DNA from: an uncultured Bacilli bacterium
GTDB lineage: Bacteria; Bacillota_I; Bacilli_A; RF39; UBA660
DNA length: 59,698 nt
Direction of reading: 5' to 3'
Assembly: GCA_944363635.1 (NCBI GenBank)
Contig: CALVUP010000009.1
Coordinates: 1-59,698 of the forward strand
Numbering within the stretch: the first letter of the stretch is position 1; every line of letters starts with the position of its first letter. Both the position numbers and the translations under genes were made by a program. This document shows, in pieces, positions 34,298 through 43,191 of this stretch. Under the pieces are notes generated by a model, which was not told the DNA's origin, made no database searches, and saw only the letters and a list, made by a program, of their open reading frames with translations.

Positions 34298-35080
34298 ATG
34301 GTTGGCTTAAAAAAATTTCTATCTAATAAAAATACGGTAACCATTATCTGTGTGATATTAGGTATTGCAGTTTTATATTTTGGTTATGAAAAAAGAATTG
34401 AAGACCAAATACAACCGGTTACAGTTCCTTATGCAAAAACAAGAATTGAAGCAGGAAGTTTAATAACAGAAGATATGGTAGGAACTATTGAAGTTCCTCC
34501 TGCTATGTTGCAGGGCAACCCTTATACGGATATGAATGCAGTAGTCGGAAAATATGCTCAAGCGGATAGTATTATTCCAGAGGGTAGTTTGTTTTATGGG
34601 CGTTCTGTTGTAACGAAGGATGAGCTTCCTGATGGAGGTATTCTTGGTGATTATCCGGATGGGTATGTATTGTATAGTTTAGATGTTGATATTAATTCGA
34701 CTTATGGAAATTCTATATTACCAGGTAATTATATTGATATTTATTTAAAGGCAACGAATTCAAATACAAATAAGATTATGGTTGGGAAATTATTTAAAAA
34801 TGTAAGGGTTTTGGCTGTAAAAGATTCTTCTGGAAATAGTGTTTTTAATAATCAAGACGAACAGTCTACTCCTTCTCAACTTATTTTTGCTCTTCCTGAG
34901 GATTATTGGATTTTGCTTACCAAAGCAAGTTATTTAAGATCTTATTCTACGGATATTACTCCGGTTCCAACGGATGCGGGTAATGATGGTGATGTAGATG
35001 AAGTTAGTATTGCCAATGAAGAATTAAAAGATTGGATTAATAGTGTAACTGTATGGACGGAAAATACAGGTACAGAGTAA
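34298..35080 (+). CDS. CpaB-like SAF-domain protein, copy 1
   Basis: 260 residues. N-terminal membrane helix (about 14-31) and an external SAF domain (about 45-110: VPYAKTRIEAGSLITEDMVGTIEVPPAM, VGKYAQADSIIPEGSLF), then an RcpC/CpaB-like C-terminal domain with LSTPSQLIFALPEDYW-like strand. CpaB/RcpC proteins are periplasmic parts of Tad pilus systems. Without an outer membrane, this version probably lies in the cell wall around the pilus base. It is followed by a paralogue 17 nt away. Confidence 0.82.
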   Translation: MVGLKKFLSNKNTVTIICVILGIAVLYFGYEKRIEDQIQPVTVPYAKTRIEAGSLITEDMVGTIEVPPAMLQGNPYTDMNAVVGKYAQADSIIPEGSLFYGRSVVTKDELPDGGILGDYPDGYVLYSLDVDINSTYGNSILPGNYIDIYLKATNSNTNKIMVGKLFKNVRVLAVKDSSGNSVFNNQDEQSTPSQLIFALPEDYWILLTKASYLRSYSTDITPVPTDAGNDGDVDEVSIANEELKDWINSVTVWTENTGTE

Positions 35081-35096
35081 GGAAAGGGGATATATA

Positions 35097-35891
35097 ATGG
35101 CAGGTATAAAGCGTTTTTTATCCAATAAAAATACAGTTACAATTTTATGCGTTATTTTAGGTATTATTGTATTGTATTTAGGATATCAAAAAAGAATAGA
35201 AGATCAAATTAGTCCAATTACAGTTCCTTATGCTACACAAACGATTAGTCCAGGTACTTTGATTACTGAAGAGATGGTAGGAACTATGGAGGTTCCACCA
35301 GCTATGTTACAAGGTAAGCCTTATACGGATTCAAGTGCCATTATTGGAAAGTATACACAATCTAATAGTGTTATTCCAGAAGGTAGTTTGTTTTATGAAA
35401 ATTCAGTTGTTGAAGAGGCACAAGTTATTGATAATAGCATTATTGGTAATTATCCAGAAGGATATGAATTATATAGCTTGGATGTTGATATGAATTCGAC
35501 TTATGGAAATTCTATATTACCAGGTAACTATATTGATATTTATTTAAAAGCAATTAATAAAAGCAGTGGGAATAGCCAAGATAATGATAAAATTATGGTA
35601 GGAAAACTATTACAAAATGTAAAAGTTTTGGCGGTTTATGATTCTTCTGGAAATAATGTTTTTGAAAACATTGATCAATTATCTACACCGTCACAATTGA
35701 TATTTGCTCTTCCACATGATTATTGGGTATTGCTTTCTAAAGCAAGTTATTTAGGAAGTTATAATACGGAGATTGTACCTGTTCCAACGGATGCAGGTAG
35801 CAAAGAAGAAGTAGAAGAAGTAAGTATTGCTAATGAAACATTAAGAAATTGGATTGATGATGTAACCGAATGGACGGAAGATATAGGATAA
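35097..35891 (+). CDS. CpaB-like SAF-domain protein, copy 2
   Basis: 264 residues, homologous to the preceding gene over its full length: the same FLSNKNTVTI start, membrane helix, SAF domain (ATQTISPGTLITEEMVGTMEVPPAM), YGNSILPGNYIDIYLKA block and WIDDVTEWTED ending. A tandem gene duplication. Differences cluster in the linker after the SAF domain and a short insert near 160-166 (INKSSGNSQDND). The two may form a hetero-oligomer. Confidence 0.82.
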   Translation: MAGIKRFLSNKNTVTILCVILGIIVLYLGYQKRIEDQISPITVPYATQTISPGTLITEEMVGTMEVPPAMLQGKPYTDSSAIIGKYTQSNSVIPEGSLFYENSVVEEAQVIDNSIIGNYPEGYELYSLDVDMNSTYGNSILPGNYIDIYLKAINKSSGNSQDNDKIMVGKLLQNVKVLAVYDSSGNNVFENIDQLSTPSQLIFALPHDYWVLLSKASYLGSYNTEIVPVPTDAGSKEEVEEVSIANETLRNWIDDVTEWTEDIG

Positions 35892-35913
35892 AAGAAAAAA
35901 GGGAGGGGCTAAT

Positions 35914-37071
35914 ATGAATGATAATGTGTTTGAGCAGTTGGACTTTGGTCCCTTTCAGCCATTATTAGAAAATGATGATATTACCGATATTTCTTATTCA
36001 AATAATGGACAAGTATGGGTTCGATCTTTGACTAAAGGAAATTATCGAACTGAAATTGCAGGACTTGATAATGCTTTGGTAGAAAAGTTAGCATTTCAAT
36101 GTTCGAATGTTATGGGTGTTAGTTTCAATAGTGCGAATCCATTTTTAGATGCAGAATCTGCAGAATTGCGTTTGAATTTTGTACATGATTCTATTGCTAC
36201 AAATGGAATTGCTCTTGTTATTCGTAAAACACCTGCAAAAATCCGTTTGGAAAGAGATAAGTTATTAAAAGAAGACTATGTAACAAGTGATATTCATGAT
36301 TTTTTAATTAAATGTGTCGAAGGGCATTGCAATGTAATTGTTTCTGGAGAAACTGGTTCTGGTAAAACAGAATTTGTAAAATATTTGGCTTCTCATACAA
36401 AGGAAAATGAGAAGGTTATTACGATTGAAGATACATTGGAACTTCATTTGGATCGTATTTTTCCACATCGTGATATTGTTGCTATGAAAACAAATAATAT
36501 AGCATCATATACAGATGTTTTGGTTACTTGTATGAGACAAAATCCAAAGTGGATCTTACTTTCCGAAGTACGTAGTGCTGAAGCGGTTAGTGCGGTACGT
36601 AACTCTATTTCATCAGGACATAATATTTTGTCTACCATTCATGCAGATAAGGCATCGTCTATCCCTTATCGTATGTATAGTTTGATGGAAACGGATTTGG
36701 ACGTTGAACAATTTTTAACGACGATTTATCGTTATATTCAACTAGGTGTTCATATTAAGGCTTATTATAGTACAAAATATCAACGTTTTCACCGTGAAAT
36801 TGATGAGGTTTGTGAGTTTTATGTAGATGAAGATAATAAGCCACAGCATCGAACTTTATATAAGAAAAGTTTTGAAGGAATACCTCTTAAACAAAATCCT
36901 AGCAAATATTTATTAGAGTATTTATCAGCACAAGGTATCTTTTTAGATCATGTGATTGAAGAAACAAAAACGGATTCATCTTTGGAAAATAGTACAACTA
37001 CAAATGAAAATACAAATACAATCAATCCACCTACAGCAGCATCTTCATCGGCTGCTATAGAGACATTATAG
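35914..37071 (+). CDS. Tad secretion ATPase CpaF/TadA
   Basis: 385 residues, a GspE/VirB11-family hexameric ATPase that powers pilus assembly. Walker A GETGSGKTE at 145-153, Asp box TIEDTLELHL, Walker B region WILLSEVR at 213-220 with Glu218, and the His box ILSTIHADKASS. The C-terminal tail (about 345-385) is Thr/Ser/Asn-rich and probably disordered, which is unusual for CpaF. Adjacent to tadB and tadC as in other Tad loci. Confidence 0.92.
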   Translation: MNDNVFEQLDFGPFQPLLENDDITDISYSNNGQVWVRSLTKGNYRTEIAGLDNALVEKLAFQCSNVMGVSFNSANPFLDAESAELRLNFVHDSIATNGIALVIRKTPAKIRLERDKLLKEDYVTSDIHDFLIKCVEGHCNVIVSGETGSGKTEFVKYLASHTKENEKVITIEDTLELHLDRIFPHRDIVAMKTNNIASYTDVLVTCMRQNPKWILLSEVRSAEAVSAVRNSISSGHNILSTIHADKASSIPYRMYSLMETDLDVEQFLTTIYRYIQLGVHIKAYYSTKYQRFHREIDEVCEFYVDEDNKPQHRTLYKKSFEGIPLKQNPSKYLLEYLSAQGIFLDHVIEETKTDSSLENSTTTNENTNTINPPTAASSSAAIETL

Positions 37072-37080
37072 GAGGATAAT

Positions 37081-37983
37081 ATGAGTTTAATTGAACTATT
37101 TATACTAATTGTTTTAGGATTATTTGTGGTATTGTATCGACAATATAGTGGACGTGATGTTACTAAATTTGTTAAGGACCAATCTGGAAATCTTACCAAT
37201 CGATATGCTCCTTATTCTTATGCTGCGGTTAAGGATAAAGTAAAACAAATGGGGCAAAATTATTCTTTTAAGGATTATGTGGCTCAATGTTCAATTCTTG
37301 GTATTTTTGCAGCTGTGGTTTCTTTTCTTTATTTCTATAATGTAATTATTTCTGCTGTTTATGTTGGTCTTGTAATTGCAATTGTTCCATATCTTGCTTA
37401 TCTTAGAACAAAACGTATTTATAGTGAGTTTGTTTTTGAACAAGTACAGGTATATACAACAAATACCATTATGGAGTTTGCAACTACAAAATCGTTTGTT
37501 AAATCTTTAGAAGGTGTTATTGCTTCAGGAGTGCTTGAAGAGCCCATATTAAGTGATGTACAGTATATGATTGATTTATCTTATAAAAATGGAAATATAG
37601 AAGAATCAATTGCTTTTATGGATAGTAAATATCCTTATTACATTGTTAAAAATATGCATCAATTGTTCTTACAGATTACAAAAGAAGGTTCTAGGGATAG
37701 TGGAGAAAGTTTAGAAAATATGCAAAATGATATCGATATGCTTGTTGAGAGTGTTTATCGAGATCGTACGGATCGTAAATCTTTTCATAGTAAGTTTTTA
37801 AAGTTTGGATTTGCTCTTTATTTTTTATGTTTACTTGTACAAGCTTTAGTTGGTAATGAAACATATGTAAAAATGCTTGATCGTTTTTATGTCCAGATTT
37901 TATTACATTTTGTTATTATTATAAATACTTGGTTTATTATCAAGGGTGAAAGATATTATAATGAAAATGTGGGGGTTGAATAA
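37081..37983 (+). CDS. Tad platform protein TadB-like
   Basis: 300 residues with an N-terminal membrane helix, a central pair (about 75-105) and C-terminal helices (about 235-285), and a T2SSF cytoplasmic domain between. This is the inner-membrane platform on which the CpaF ATPase works. The short GGAGGATAAT site precedes the ATG, and its TAA stop overlaps the next ATG as TAATG. Confidence 0.82.
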   Translation: MSLIELFILIVLGLFVVLYRQYSGRDVTKFVKDQSGNLTNRYAPYSYAAVKDKVKQMGQNYSFKDYVAQCSILGIFAAVVSFLYFYNVIISAVYVGLVIAIVPYLAYLRTKRIYSEFVFEQVQVYTTNTIMEFATTKSFVKSLEGVIASGVLEEPILSDVQYMIDLSYKNGNIEESIAFMDSKYPYYIVKNMHQLFLQITKEGSRDSGESLENMQNDIDMLVESVYRDRTDRKSFHSKFLKFGFALYFLCLLVQALVGNETYVKMLDRFYVQILLHFVIIINTWFIIKGERYYNENVGVE

Positions 37984-38765
37984 TGGAAGTTTTAATTTTT
38001 GGGGCTTTAATTTTATTTGCCTTATTTTATAACAATACATTAAGTGGTAAACAATTTTTAGAGGATAATAAAGACATTTTTAATTTATTTAAAGAGGATG
38101 ATTATGAATTTTTACTTCATGCTAAGTATGGTCCTGATATAGATGCAGAGGTATGTTTTCAAAAGAGAATTAGTAATGCTTTTATTACTTTAGCTTTTGG
38201 GTTTTTTATTGGTATTTCCAGTATGAATGCAATTGTCTTTGTACTTATTTGTTTTGCAGCTGGTTATGCTTTTAAAAGTCAATATATCTCTTTAAAAAGT
38301 TATTATAAGAAGCATCTTCATACTATTGATTTAATGCTTCCTTATTATTTAAAGAGTTTAGAAATTTTAGTACAACATTATACAGTACCTGTTGCGCTTG
38401 GTAAATCTTTGGAAACAGCACCTGATATTTTTAAAGAGGGATTAAAGGAAATGCTTGCGAAGATTGATGCCGGAGATTCATCAATTGATCCTTATATGGA
38501 TTTTGCTAATAAGTATCCTGTTCGTGATTCTATGCGTATGATGCGTTTGTTATATCGTCTTGGTATTGGTTCACAAGAACGTAAACAAGAAAGAGTATTA
38601 ATGTTTTCTAGAACTGTCTCTTCTTTACAAAATAAAGCTAGAGAAATTAAATACAAGGATCGTCTTGAAAAGATGGAATCTATGACCATGCAGATGTTAA
38701 TGGCTACAGGTCTTTCTTCTATGTTGATTATTCTTGTATCTATGATGATGTTATTAAATATTTAA
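37983..38765 (+). CDS. Tad platform protein TadC-like
   Basis: 260 residues. One N-terminal helix, a helix pair (about 58-95), a cytoplasmic T2SSF-like domain (about 110-215, LPYYLKSLEILVQHYTVPVALGKSL) and C-terminal helices (about 228-260). The usual TadB-TadC pair. Last gene of the operon. No TadZ/CpaE, prepilin peptidase (TadV/CpaA) or secretin gene is in the window. Confidence 0.8.
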   Translation: MEVLIFGALILFALFYNNTLSGKQFLEDNKDIFNLFKEDDYEFLLHAKYGPDIDAEVCFQKRISNAFITLAFGFFIGISSMNAIVFVLICFAAGYAFKSQYISLKSYYKKHLHTIDLMLPYYLKSLEILVQHYTVPVALGKSLETAPDIFKEGLKEMLAKIDAGDSSIDPYMDFANKYPVRDSMRMMRLLYRLGIGSQERKQERVLMFSRTVSSLQNKAREIKYKDRLEKMESMTMQMLMATGLSSMLIILVSMMMLLNI

Positions 38766-38790
38766 TAATTATTTATTTTAATGATTATGA

Positions 38791-38816
38791 CTAAATCAAT
38801 TTTGATTTAGTTTTTC
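38791..38816 (+). terminator. Terminator of the Tad-like operon
   Basis: CTAAATCA/TGATTTAG stem with loop ATTT, followed by T5. Confidence 0.85.
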
Positions 38817-38875
38817 TATTGAAGAAAACAGTCTTCCTTTTTCTTTTTTTTTCATATTTTATTATAGGTGATGTT

Positions 38876-39151
38876 ATGGAAATAACCATGGAGCAAATCA
38901 GGCAAATGGGATTTAAAAACATCATTGATATAAGAAGCAATGCTCTTTATAATAAAGGAAGTCTTCCTAATGCGATCAATATTCCAAGACAAGTCTTACT
39001 TTTAAAACCAGAACTTTATTTGAAAAAAAATGTTACATATTATTTGTATTGTGATGAGGGACAACTTAGTAAAAAAGTAAGTCTTGAATTAAATGAACTG
39101 GGGTATCATACTTATAGTATAGAAGGTGGGTATAATGCCTATCAAAAATAA
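38876..39151 (+). CDS. Single-domain rhodanese
   Basis: 91 residues. IIDIRSNALYNKGSLPNAINIP and the active-site loop YCDEGQLSKK (Cys59) identify a small rhodanese sulfurtransferase. The start is the ATG after TAGGTGATGTT; a TTG at 38819 would add 19 residues with a hydrophobic stretch but has no ribosome-binding site and follows the operon terminator closely. Flanked by terminators, so monocistronic. Confidence 0.88.
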   Translation: MEITMEQIRQMGFKNIIDIRSNALYNKGSLPNAINIPRQVLLLKPELYLKKNVTYYLYCDEGQLSKKVSLELNELGYHTYSIEGGYNAYQK

Positions 39152-39174
39152 AGTAGAAGCATCTACTTTTTTTT
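39150..39174 (+). terminator. Rhodanese gene terminator
   Basis: 8-bp stem AAAGTAGA/TCTACTTT, loop AGCA, then a T-run. Confidence 0.85.
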
Positions 39175-39253
39175 AATAAAATTATTTTTAAGAATCGTTT
39201 TAAAAGTATAGAAAAATCATTTATTATATATTATAATAATACTAGGTGAGAAT

Positions 39254-39841
39254 ATGGAAATCGTAGAAGGGGTAATTCATAATGCAATTCATATATTACA
39301 AAATATCGGACCAATCTCTGGTGTTGTTTTAATATTACTTGAATCTATATTTCCAGTTTTACCACTAGCGGTATTTATTGCTTTAAATGTGACTTCTTTT
39401 GGTTATATTTTTGGATTTATTATTTCTTGGATATCAACATGTGTTGGTTGTTTAATGTCTTTTTATTTTTTTAGATATTTTTTTAGGGGAAAATTAGAAA
39501 GATATTTGAACCATAAAAAAAGTAAAAGTATAAAACAAGCGAAAAAAATAAAAAAGAAAATAGATACAATTTCTTTTACCAATTTGGTTTTAATTACGGC
39601 TTTACCTTTTACACCGGCTTTTTTAATTAATATTGCAGGAGGACTTTCAAAAATCAGTAAAGAAAAGTTTACTTTTGCTTTATTGATTGGAAAGCTATCC
39701 ATTGTTTATTTTTGGGGATATATTGGTAAAAGTTTTATAGATAGTATGATGGATATTGGTACCATTATTAAGATTTGTCTTTTATTGATTGGTGCTTATG
39801 TTTTATCAAAAATTATAGGAAAGAAAATGAATTTAGAATAG
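39254..39841 (+). CDS. VTT-domain (TVP38/TMEM64, DedA-like) membrane protein
   Basis: 195 residues with about six hydrophobic segments. Seen: LLESIFPVLPLAVFIALNVTSFG near the N-terminus and ITALPFTPAFLINIAGGLSKI, the paired re-entrant loops of the VTT family, and a basic cytoplasmic loop (KKSKSIKQAKKIKKKI). Such proteins move or scramble lipids, including undecaprenyl phosphate in DedA relatives. It starts after ACTAGGTGAGAAT and is probably co-transcribed with rmuC 9 nt downstream. Confidence 0.82.
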   Translation: MEIVEGVIHNAIHILQNIGPISGVVLILLESIFPVLPLAVFIALNVTSFGYIFGFIISWISTCVGCLMSFYFFRYFFRGKLERYLNHKKSKSIKQAKKIKKKIDTISFTNLVLITALPFTPAFLINIAGGLSKISKEKFTFALLIGKLSIVYFWGYIGKSFIDSMMDIGTIIKICLLLIGAYVLSKIIGKKMNLE

Positions 39842-39850
39842 AGGGTATTT

Positions 39851-40918
39851 ATGGAGTATATTATTATTGGATTATTAGTTGTATTAATTATTTTAGTTCT
39901 TATTTCTTTATTTCGAAACAATGGGGATGAAATTGAACGATTGGGTCGTTTTGAAGTAAGTATTACAAAAGAACTTGGGGAGTTCAAATCTTCTTTATCG
40001 AAAGAATTAAATAATGACTTTAATTTAATGAATGAGAAAATTGAATATCGTTTAGATCAAATTAATAATAAAGTGAATCAAAGAATCGATGATAATTTTG
40101 AAAAAACAAATAAAACGTTTAATTCCGTTTTGGAACGAATCACTAAAATTGATGAAGCGCAAAAGAAGATAGAAGGATTGTCCAATGACATTGTTTCCTT
40201 ACAAAGTATTCTTACAGATAAAAAAACAAGAGGTATTTTTGGGGAAGTCAATTTAAAACATATTTTAGCAAGTGTATTTGGTGAGCATAATGATCATATT
40301 TATCGTTTGCAATATACTTTTTCAAACAAAGCAATTGCAGACTGTGTCTTGTTTGCGCCGGAACCTTTAGGAACGATTGCGATTGACTCTAAATTTCCAT
40401 TAGAAAATTATCGTCATATGGTCGATCGAAACTTACCTAAAGAGCAAAGAAATCTTTATGAAAAACAATTTAAAATAGATGTAAAAAAACATATTGATGC
40501 GATTAGTAGTAAATATATTATTCCTGGAGAAACCGCTGATCAGGCCATTATGTTTTTACCTGCAGAAGCTATATTCGCAGAAATTAATGCTTATCATTCT
40601 GATATTATTGAATATGCTTATAAGAAAAGAGTATGGATTACTTCTCCAACCACTTTAATTTCTACTTTAACTGTAATTCAAATGATTATTAAGGATATGG
40701 AACGAGATAAGTATGCATCGATTATTCATGAGGAATTAAATAAACTTGGTATTGAATTTGCTCGTTATAAAGAACGTTGGGATAAGTTATCTCGAAGTAT
40801 TCAGACAGTAAATAAAGATGTTGAGAACTTTCATATTACAACAGAAAAGATTAAAAGGAAATTTGATTCCATTAATAAAGTAGAACTTGAAAAGATTGAA
40901 GATAAAAACGATAGTTAA
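39851..40918 (+). CDS. rmuC: DNA recombination protein RmuC
   Basis: 355 residues. N-terminal membrane helix (about 2-20), a coiled coil (about 28-110), then the RmuC nuclease-like core: KKTRGIFGEVNLKHILA, IAIDSKFPLENY, and MFLPAEAIFAEI with VWITSPTTLISTL. In E. coli it limits recombination at inverted repeats. The order (coiled coil before a PD-(D/E)xK-like core) is typical. Confidence 0.93.
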   Translation: MEYIIIGLLVVLIILVLISLFRNNGDEIERLGRFEVSITKELGEFKSSLSKELNNDFNLMNEKIEYRLDQINNKVNQRIDDNFEKTNKTFNSVLERITKIDEAQKKIEGLSNDIVSLQSILTDKKTRGIFGEVNLKHILASVFGEHNDHIYRLQYTFSNKAIADCVLFAPEPLGTIAIDSKFPLENYRHMVDRNLPKEQRNLYEKQFKIDVKKHIDAISSKYIIPGETADQAIMFLPAEAIFAEINAYHSDIIEYAYKKRVWITSPTTLISTLTVIQMIIKDMERDKYASIIHEELNKLGIEFARYKERWDKLSRSIQTVNKDVENFHITTEKIKRKFDSINKVELEKIEDKNDS

Positions 40919-40935
40919 GTACTATCGCTTTTTTT
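40904..40935. terminator. Bidirectional terminator between rmuC and the AAA+ gene
   Basis: CGATAGT/ACTATCG stem (40909-40915, 40921-40927), loop TAAGT, T-run on the right and A-run on the left. Confidence 0.8.
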
Positions 40936-42376
40936 ATTGTAATTTTAATATTTTTTGTTGTATGTCACTATCTTGTTTTTTTTCACTTGGTAAATGCTTT
41001 AAGATGTTTTCTTTTGTTTGGTCTGTTAAGACCTCATTTTCTAAAATACCATCTGTAATATGTTGATTGGTCACATGATCTGTTTCTTCATAAATAGCAT
41101 TTGCGAAAATATCATCTAAAATTTCTAAGGAAAGTCTAGGGTTTTTAATCGTTTCATAGTGCTTTATACTTCCTTGGGCATTGGTACAGTGAATTAGGTT
41201 TGTAAAGAAATCTTTATCCATTGCGAATTGTACTTGATAAGTGCTTTCTAAAATGTTTTTATGTTGTAATAAGATATTCGTCATTTGCTCTTCTTCTGGA
41301 GTAGGTAGTAGAATGGTTTGAAATCTTTCACGGAAGGCTTGATCTTTCGCAATGGTTGTATCCCATTCTTCAGATGTTGTGGTTCCAATAATTTGAATCT
41401 CTTTATTGGATAAAGCACTTTTTAATGTATTGGCAAAATTCATATCATTCTTTTCGCTTTTGCCACCCATTAACGAATGCATTTCATCGAAGAAGAAAAT
41501 CAAGTTTTTATTTTGTCTTGCAAGTTCAAGTAAGGATGACATTTTTCCTTCTAAATCACCTCGGTAATGGGTACCACTTAATAATTCCGTTGTACTTAGA
41601 CTGATAATATTTTTGCTTTTTAAACATTCAGGCACTTGTTTTGTATGTACCGCATATGCCAAACCTCTAACTAAAGTGGTTTTACCTACACCGGATTCTC
41701 CTATAATCGCAACTGAATTTCCAGTAATTATTTTTTTCTCTAATTTTTTTAATTCAAGTTCATTTCCAATTAAAGGATTATCAGCATAATTAGAAATGTT
41801 TATAATAGTTCCCCCAAAAGCTTTTACTTTTTTTTCTAATAGTTTTATATCGATATTTTGATCGTTTGAATTTTGATTCCCACTTTTATAGTCTATAAGC
41901 TGATAAATTTGAAAGGTCATTAAAGTATCCAATAAATCTTCAAAGCGTTCTTTTTCTTTATTATGTATTTTTGAAGAAATATTAAAGAAACGTCCATCTA
42001 TGTATTTGTTTTGTTTATACATCAAATAAAACAAATCAAAAGGTGTAATGGAATAACTGTCTTTTGAAATTTGCTTTGACCAATAGAAATTATTCCAAAT
42101 GGCTGTTATTTGTTTCGTGACTTTTTGTGTATATACGTTTTTTTCATAAGGAATACAACGCATGATTTTCTTTTGTCTTTTCTTTTTTATAATATGCTTA
42201 TTTTGAAAAGACGGTTTGGCTTTTATAGATTTTAATATAGAAAGAGCATCATGAGTATAGATGGAATACAATACCGCATACACTGTGGCTCCTGTATGAA
42301 AATAATATTGACAATATTTCTGATAAAAAGGATAACTTTCTTCAATAATTTCATAGGCTTCTGGGCTTAAATTCAT
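40934..42376 (-). CDS. Clp/Hsp100-like protein with a single AAA+ module
   Basis: 480 residues. An all-helical N-terminal region (about 1-165) distantly like a Clp N-domain precedes one AAA+ module of the ClpA/B/C D1 type: PLIGNELELKKLEKKI, Walker A GESGVGKTT at 226-234, pore-loop region GTHYRGDLEGKM, Walker B FFFDEMH at 294-300, sensor GTTT and arginine-finger AFRERF at 347-352. The second AAA+ module, the M-domain and the ClpP-binding loop are absent, although family members normally have about 800 residues. It may remodel proteins without a protease. Monocistronic and convergent with rmuC. The ATG follows GGAAGTGATAA. Confidence 0.8.
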   Translation of the reverse strand: MNLSPEAYEIIEESYPFYQKYCQYYFHTGATVYAVLYSIYTHDALSILKSIKAKPSFQNKHIIKKKRQKKIMRCIPYEKNVYTQKVTKQITAIWNNFYWSKQISKDSYSITPFDLFYLMYKQNKYIDGRFFNISSKIHNKEKERFEDLLDTLMTFQIYQLIDYKSGNQNSNDQNIDIKLLEKKVKAFGGTIINISNYADNPLIGNELELKKLEKKIITGNSVAIIGESGVGKTTLVRGLAYAVHTKQVPECLKSKNIISLSTTELLSGTHYRGDLEGKMSSLLELARQNKNLIFFFDEMHSLMGGKSEKNDMNFANTLKSALSNKEIQIIGTTTSEEWDTTIAKDQAFRERFQTILLPTPEEEQMTNILLQHKNILESTYQVQFAMDKDFFTNLIHCTNAQGSIKHYETIKNPRLSLEILDDIFANAIYEETDHVTNQHITDGILENEVLTDQTKENILKHLPSEKKQDSDIQQKILKLQ

Positions 42377-42421
42377 TTTATCACTTCCATTTGTGCCTTA
42401 TTTTAACATATTTTTTTGTAT

Positions 42422-42450
42422 TTGACAATAAAAGTGAGAATGCTTATAAT
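42422..42450 (+). promoter_or_regulatory. Consensus promoter of yceD-rpmF
   Basis: Perfect TTGACA, 17-bp spacer, perfect TATAAT. The best promoter in the window, which fits a ribosomal-protein unit. Confidence 0.9.
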
Positions 42451-42465
42451 TGATTTGGTGGTAAT

Positions 42466-42912
42466 ATGCATATTCGTTTATTGGATTTATATCGTGGTAT
42501 AAAAAAAGAAATTGTACTCGATCAAGATGTAACTATTACTAAAGAATATTATAAGAATAGTGATATTAAGGACTTAAAAGATGTTCATGTAAGTGGAAAG
42601 ATTTATTTGAATTATGACAGGAAAGTGGAATATACTTTAGAAGTAACAGGGACTATGATTCTTGAAGATTCTATTTCTTTAGAAGATGTTTCTTATCCTT
42701 TTCATATTGAAATTGAAGATATTTTAGAAGAAAATTCGAAAAAGTTACAAAATAGTCTTGATTTAATTGAGATTTTGTGGGAAAATATTGTATTGGAAGT
42801 TCCCCTTAAGTTTTCTAAGGTAGAAGATTTAAGTCAGTACAAAGGGGAAGGATGGAAAATTATTAGCGAAGAAGATTTAAAGTTTAAAAATAATCCTTTT
42901 GCTGATTTATAA
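42466..42912 (+). CDS. YceD-family (DUF177) protein
   Basis: 148 residues. LKDVHVSGKIYLNYDRKVEYTLEVTGTM and YPFHIEIEDI fit DUF177/YceD, a protein linked to 23S rRNA accumulation and almost always encoded before rpmF. Usual length. It lies 15 nt upstream of rpmF on the same transcript. The canonical cysteines of other YceD proteins are missing here. Confidence 0.85.
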   Translation: MHIRLLDLYRGIKKEIVLDQDVTITKEYYKNSDIKDLKDVHVSGKIYLNYDRKVEYTLEVTGTMILEDSISLEDVSYPFHIEIEDILEENSKKLQNSLDLIEILWENIVLEVPLKFSKVEDLSQYKGEGWKIISEEDLKFKNNPFADL

Positions 42913-42927
42913 GAGAGGAGTGATACT

Positions 42928-43131
42928 ATGTTGAAACTTAATATTCAAATGTTCGCAGTACCATTTAGAAAAGTATCAAAAACAAGAAAAAGAATGAGAA
43001 GAAGTCATAATGCTTTAACTGCTGCTGGAGTAGTAAAGTGTCCAAATTGTGGAGAAATGATTAAACCTCATAGAGTATGCACTAAATGTGGAAAGTACAA
43101 AGGAAAAGAAGTTGTAAAAACAGAAGCTTAG
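42928..43131 (+). CDS. rpmF: Ribosomal protein L32 with L27-type N-terminal cleavage signal
   Basis: 67 residues. The L32 core is clear: [18 protein letters not shown] and a zinc ribbon CPNCG...CTKCG. Most L32 proteins begin MAVP. Here nine residues precede [12 protein letters not shown], which closely matches the N-terminal MLKLNLQFFA extension of Bacillota L27 that the protease Prp removes. The strong site GAGAGGAGTGATACT precedes this first ATG, while the internal ATG (42949) has none, so the extended form is the translated one. Processing by Prp would leave VPFRK or AVPFRK. This is inference from the motif. Confidence 0.93.
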   Translation: MLKLNIQMFAVPFRKVSKTRKRMRRSHNALTAAGVVKCPNCGEMIKPHRVCTKCGKYKGKEVVKTEA

Positions 43132-43145
43132 GCTTCTTTTTTTTT
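43122..43145 (+). terminator. rpmF terminator
   Basis: AGAAGC/GCTTCT stem with loop TTAG and a T8 run, overlapping the last codons. Confidence 0.85.
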
Positions 43146-43191
43146 GCTATTTTTTTTATTATTCGTATAATATATGTCAAGGAGTGAGATT

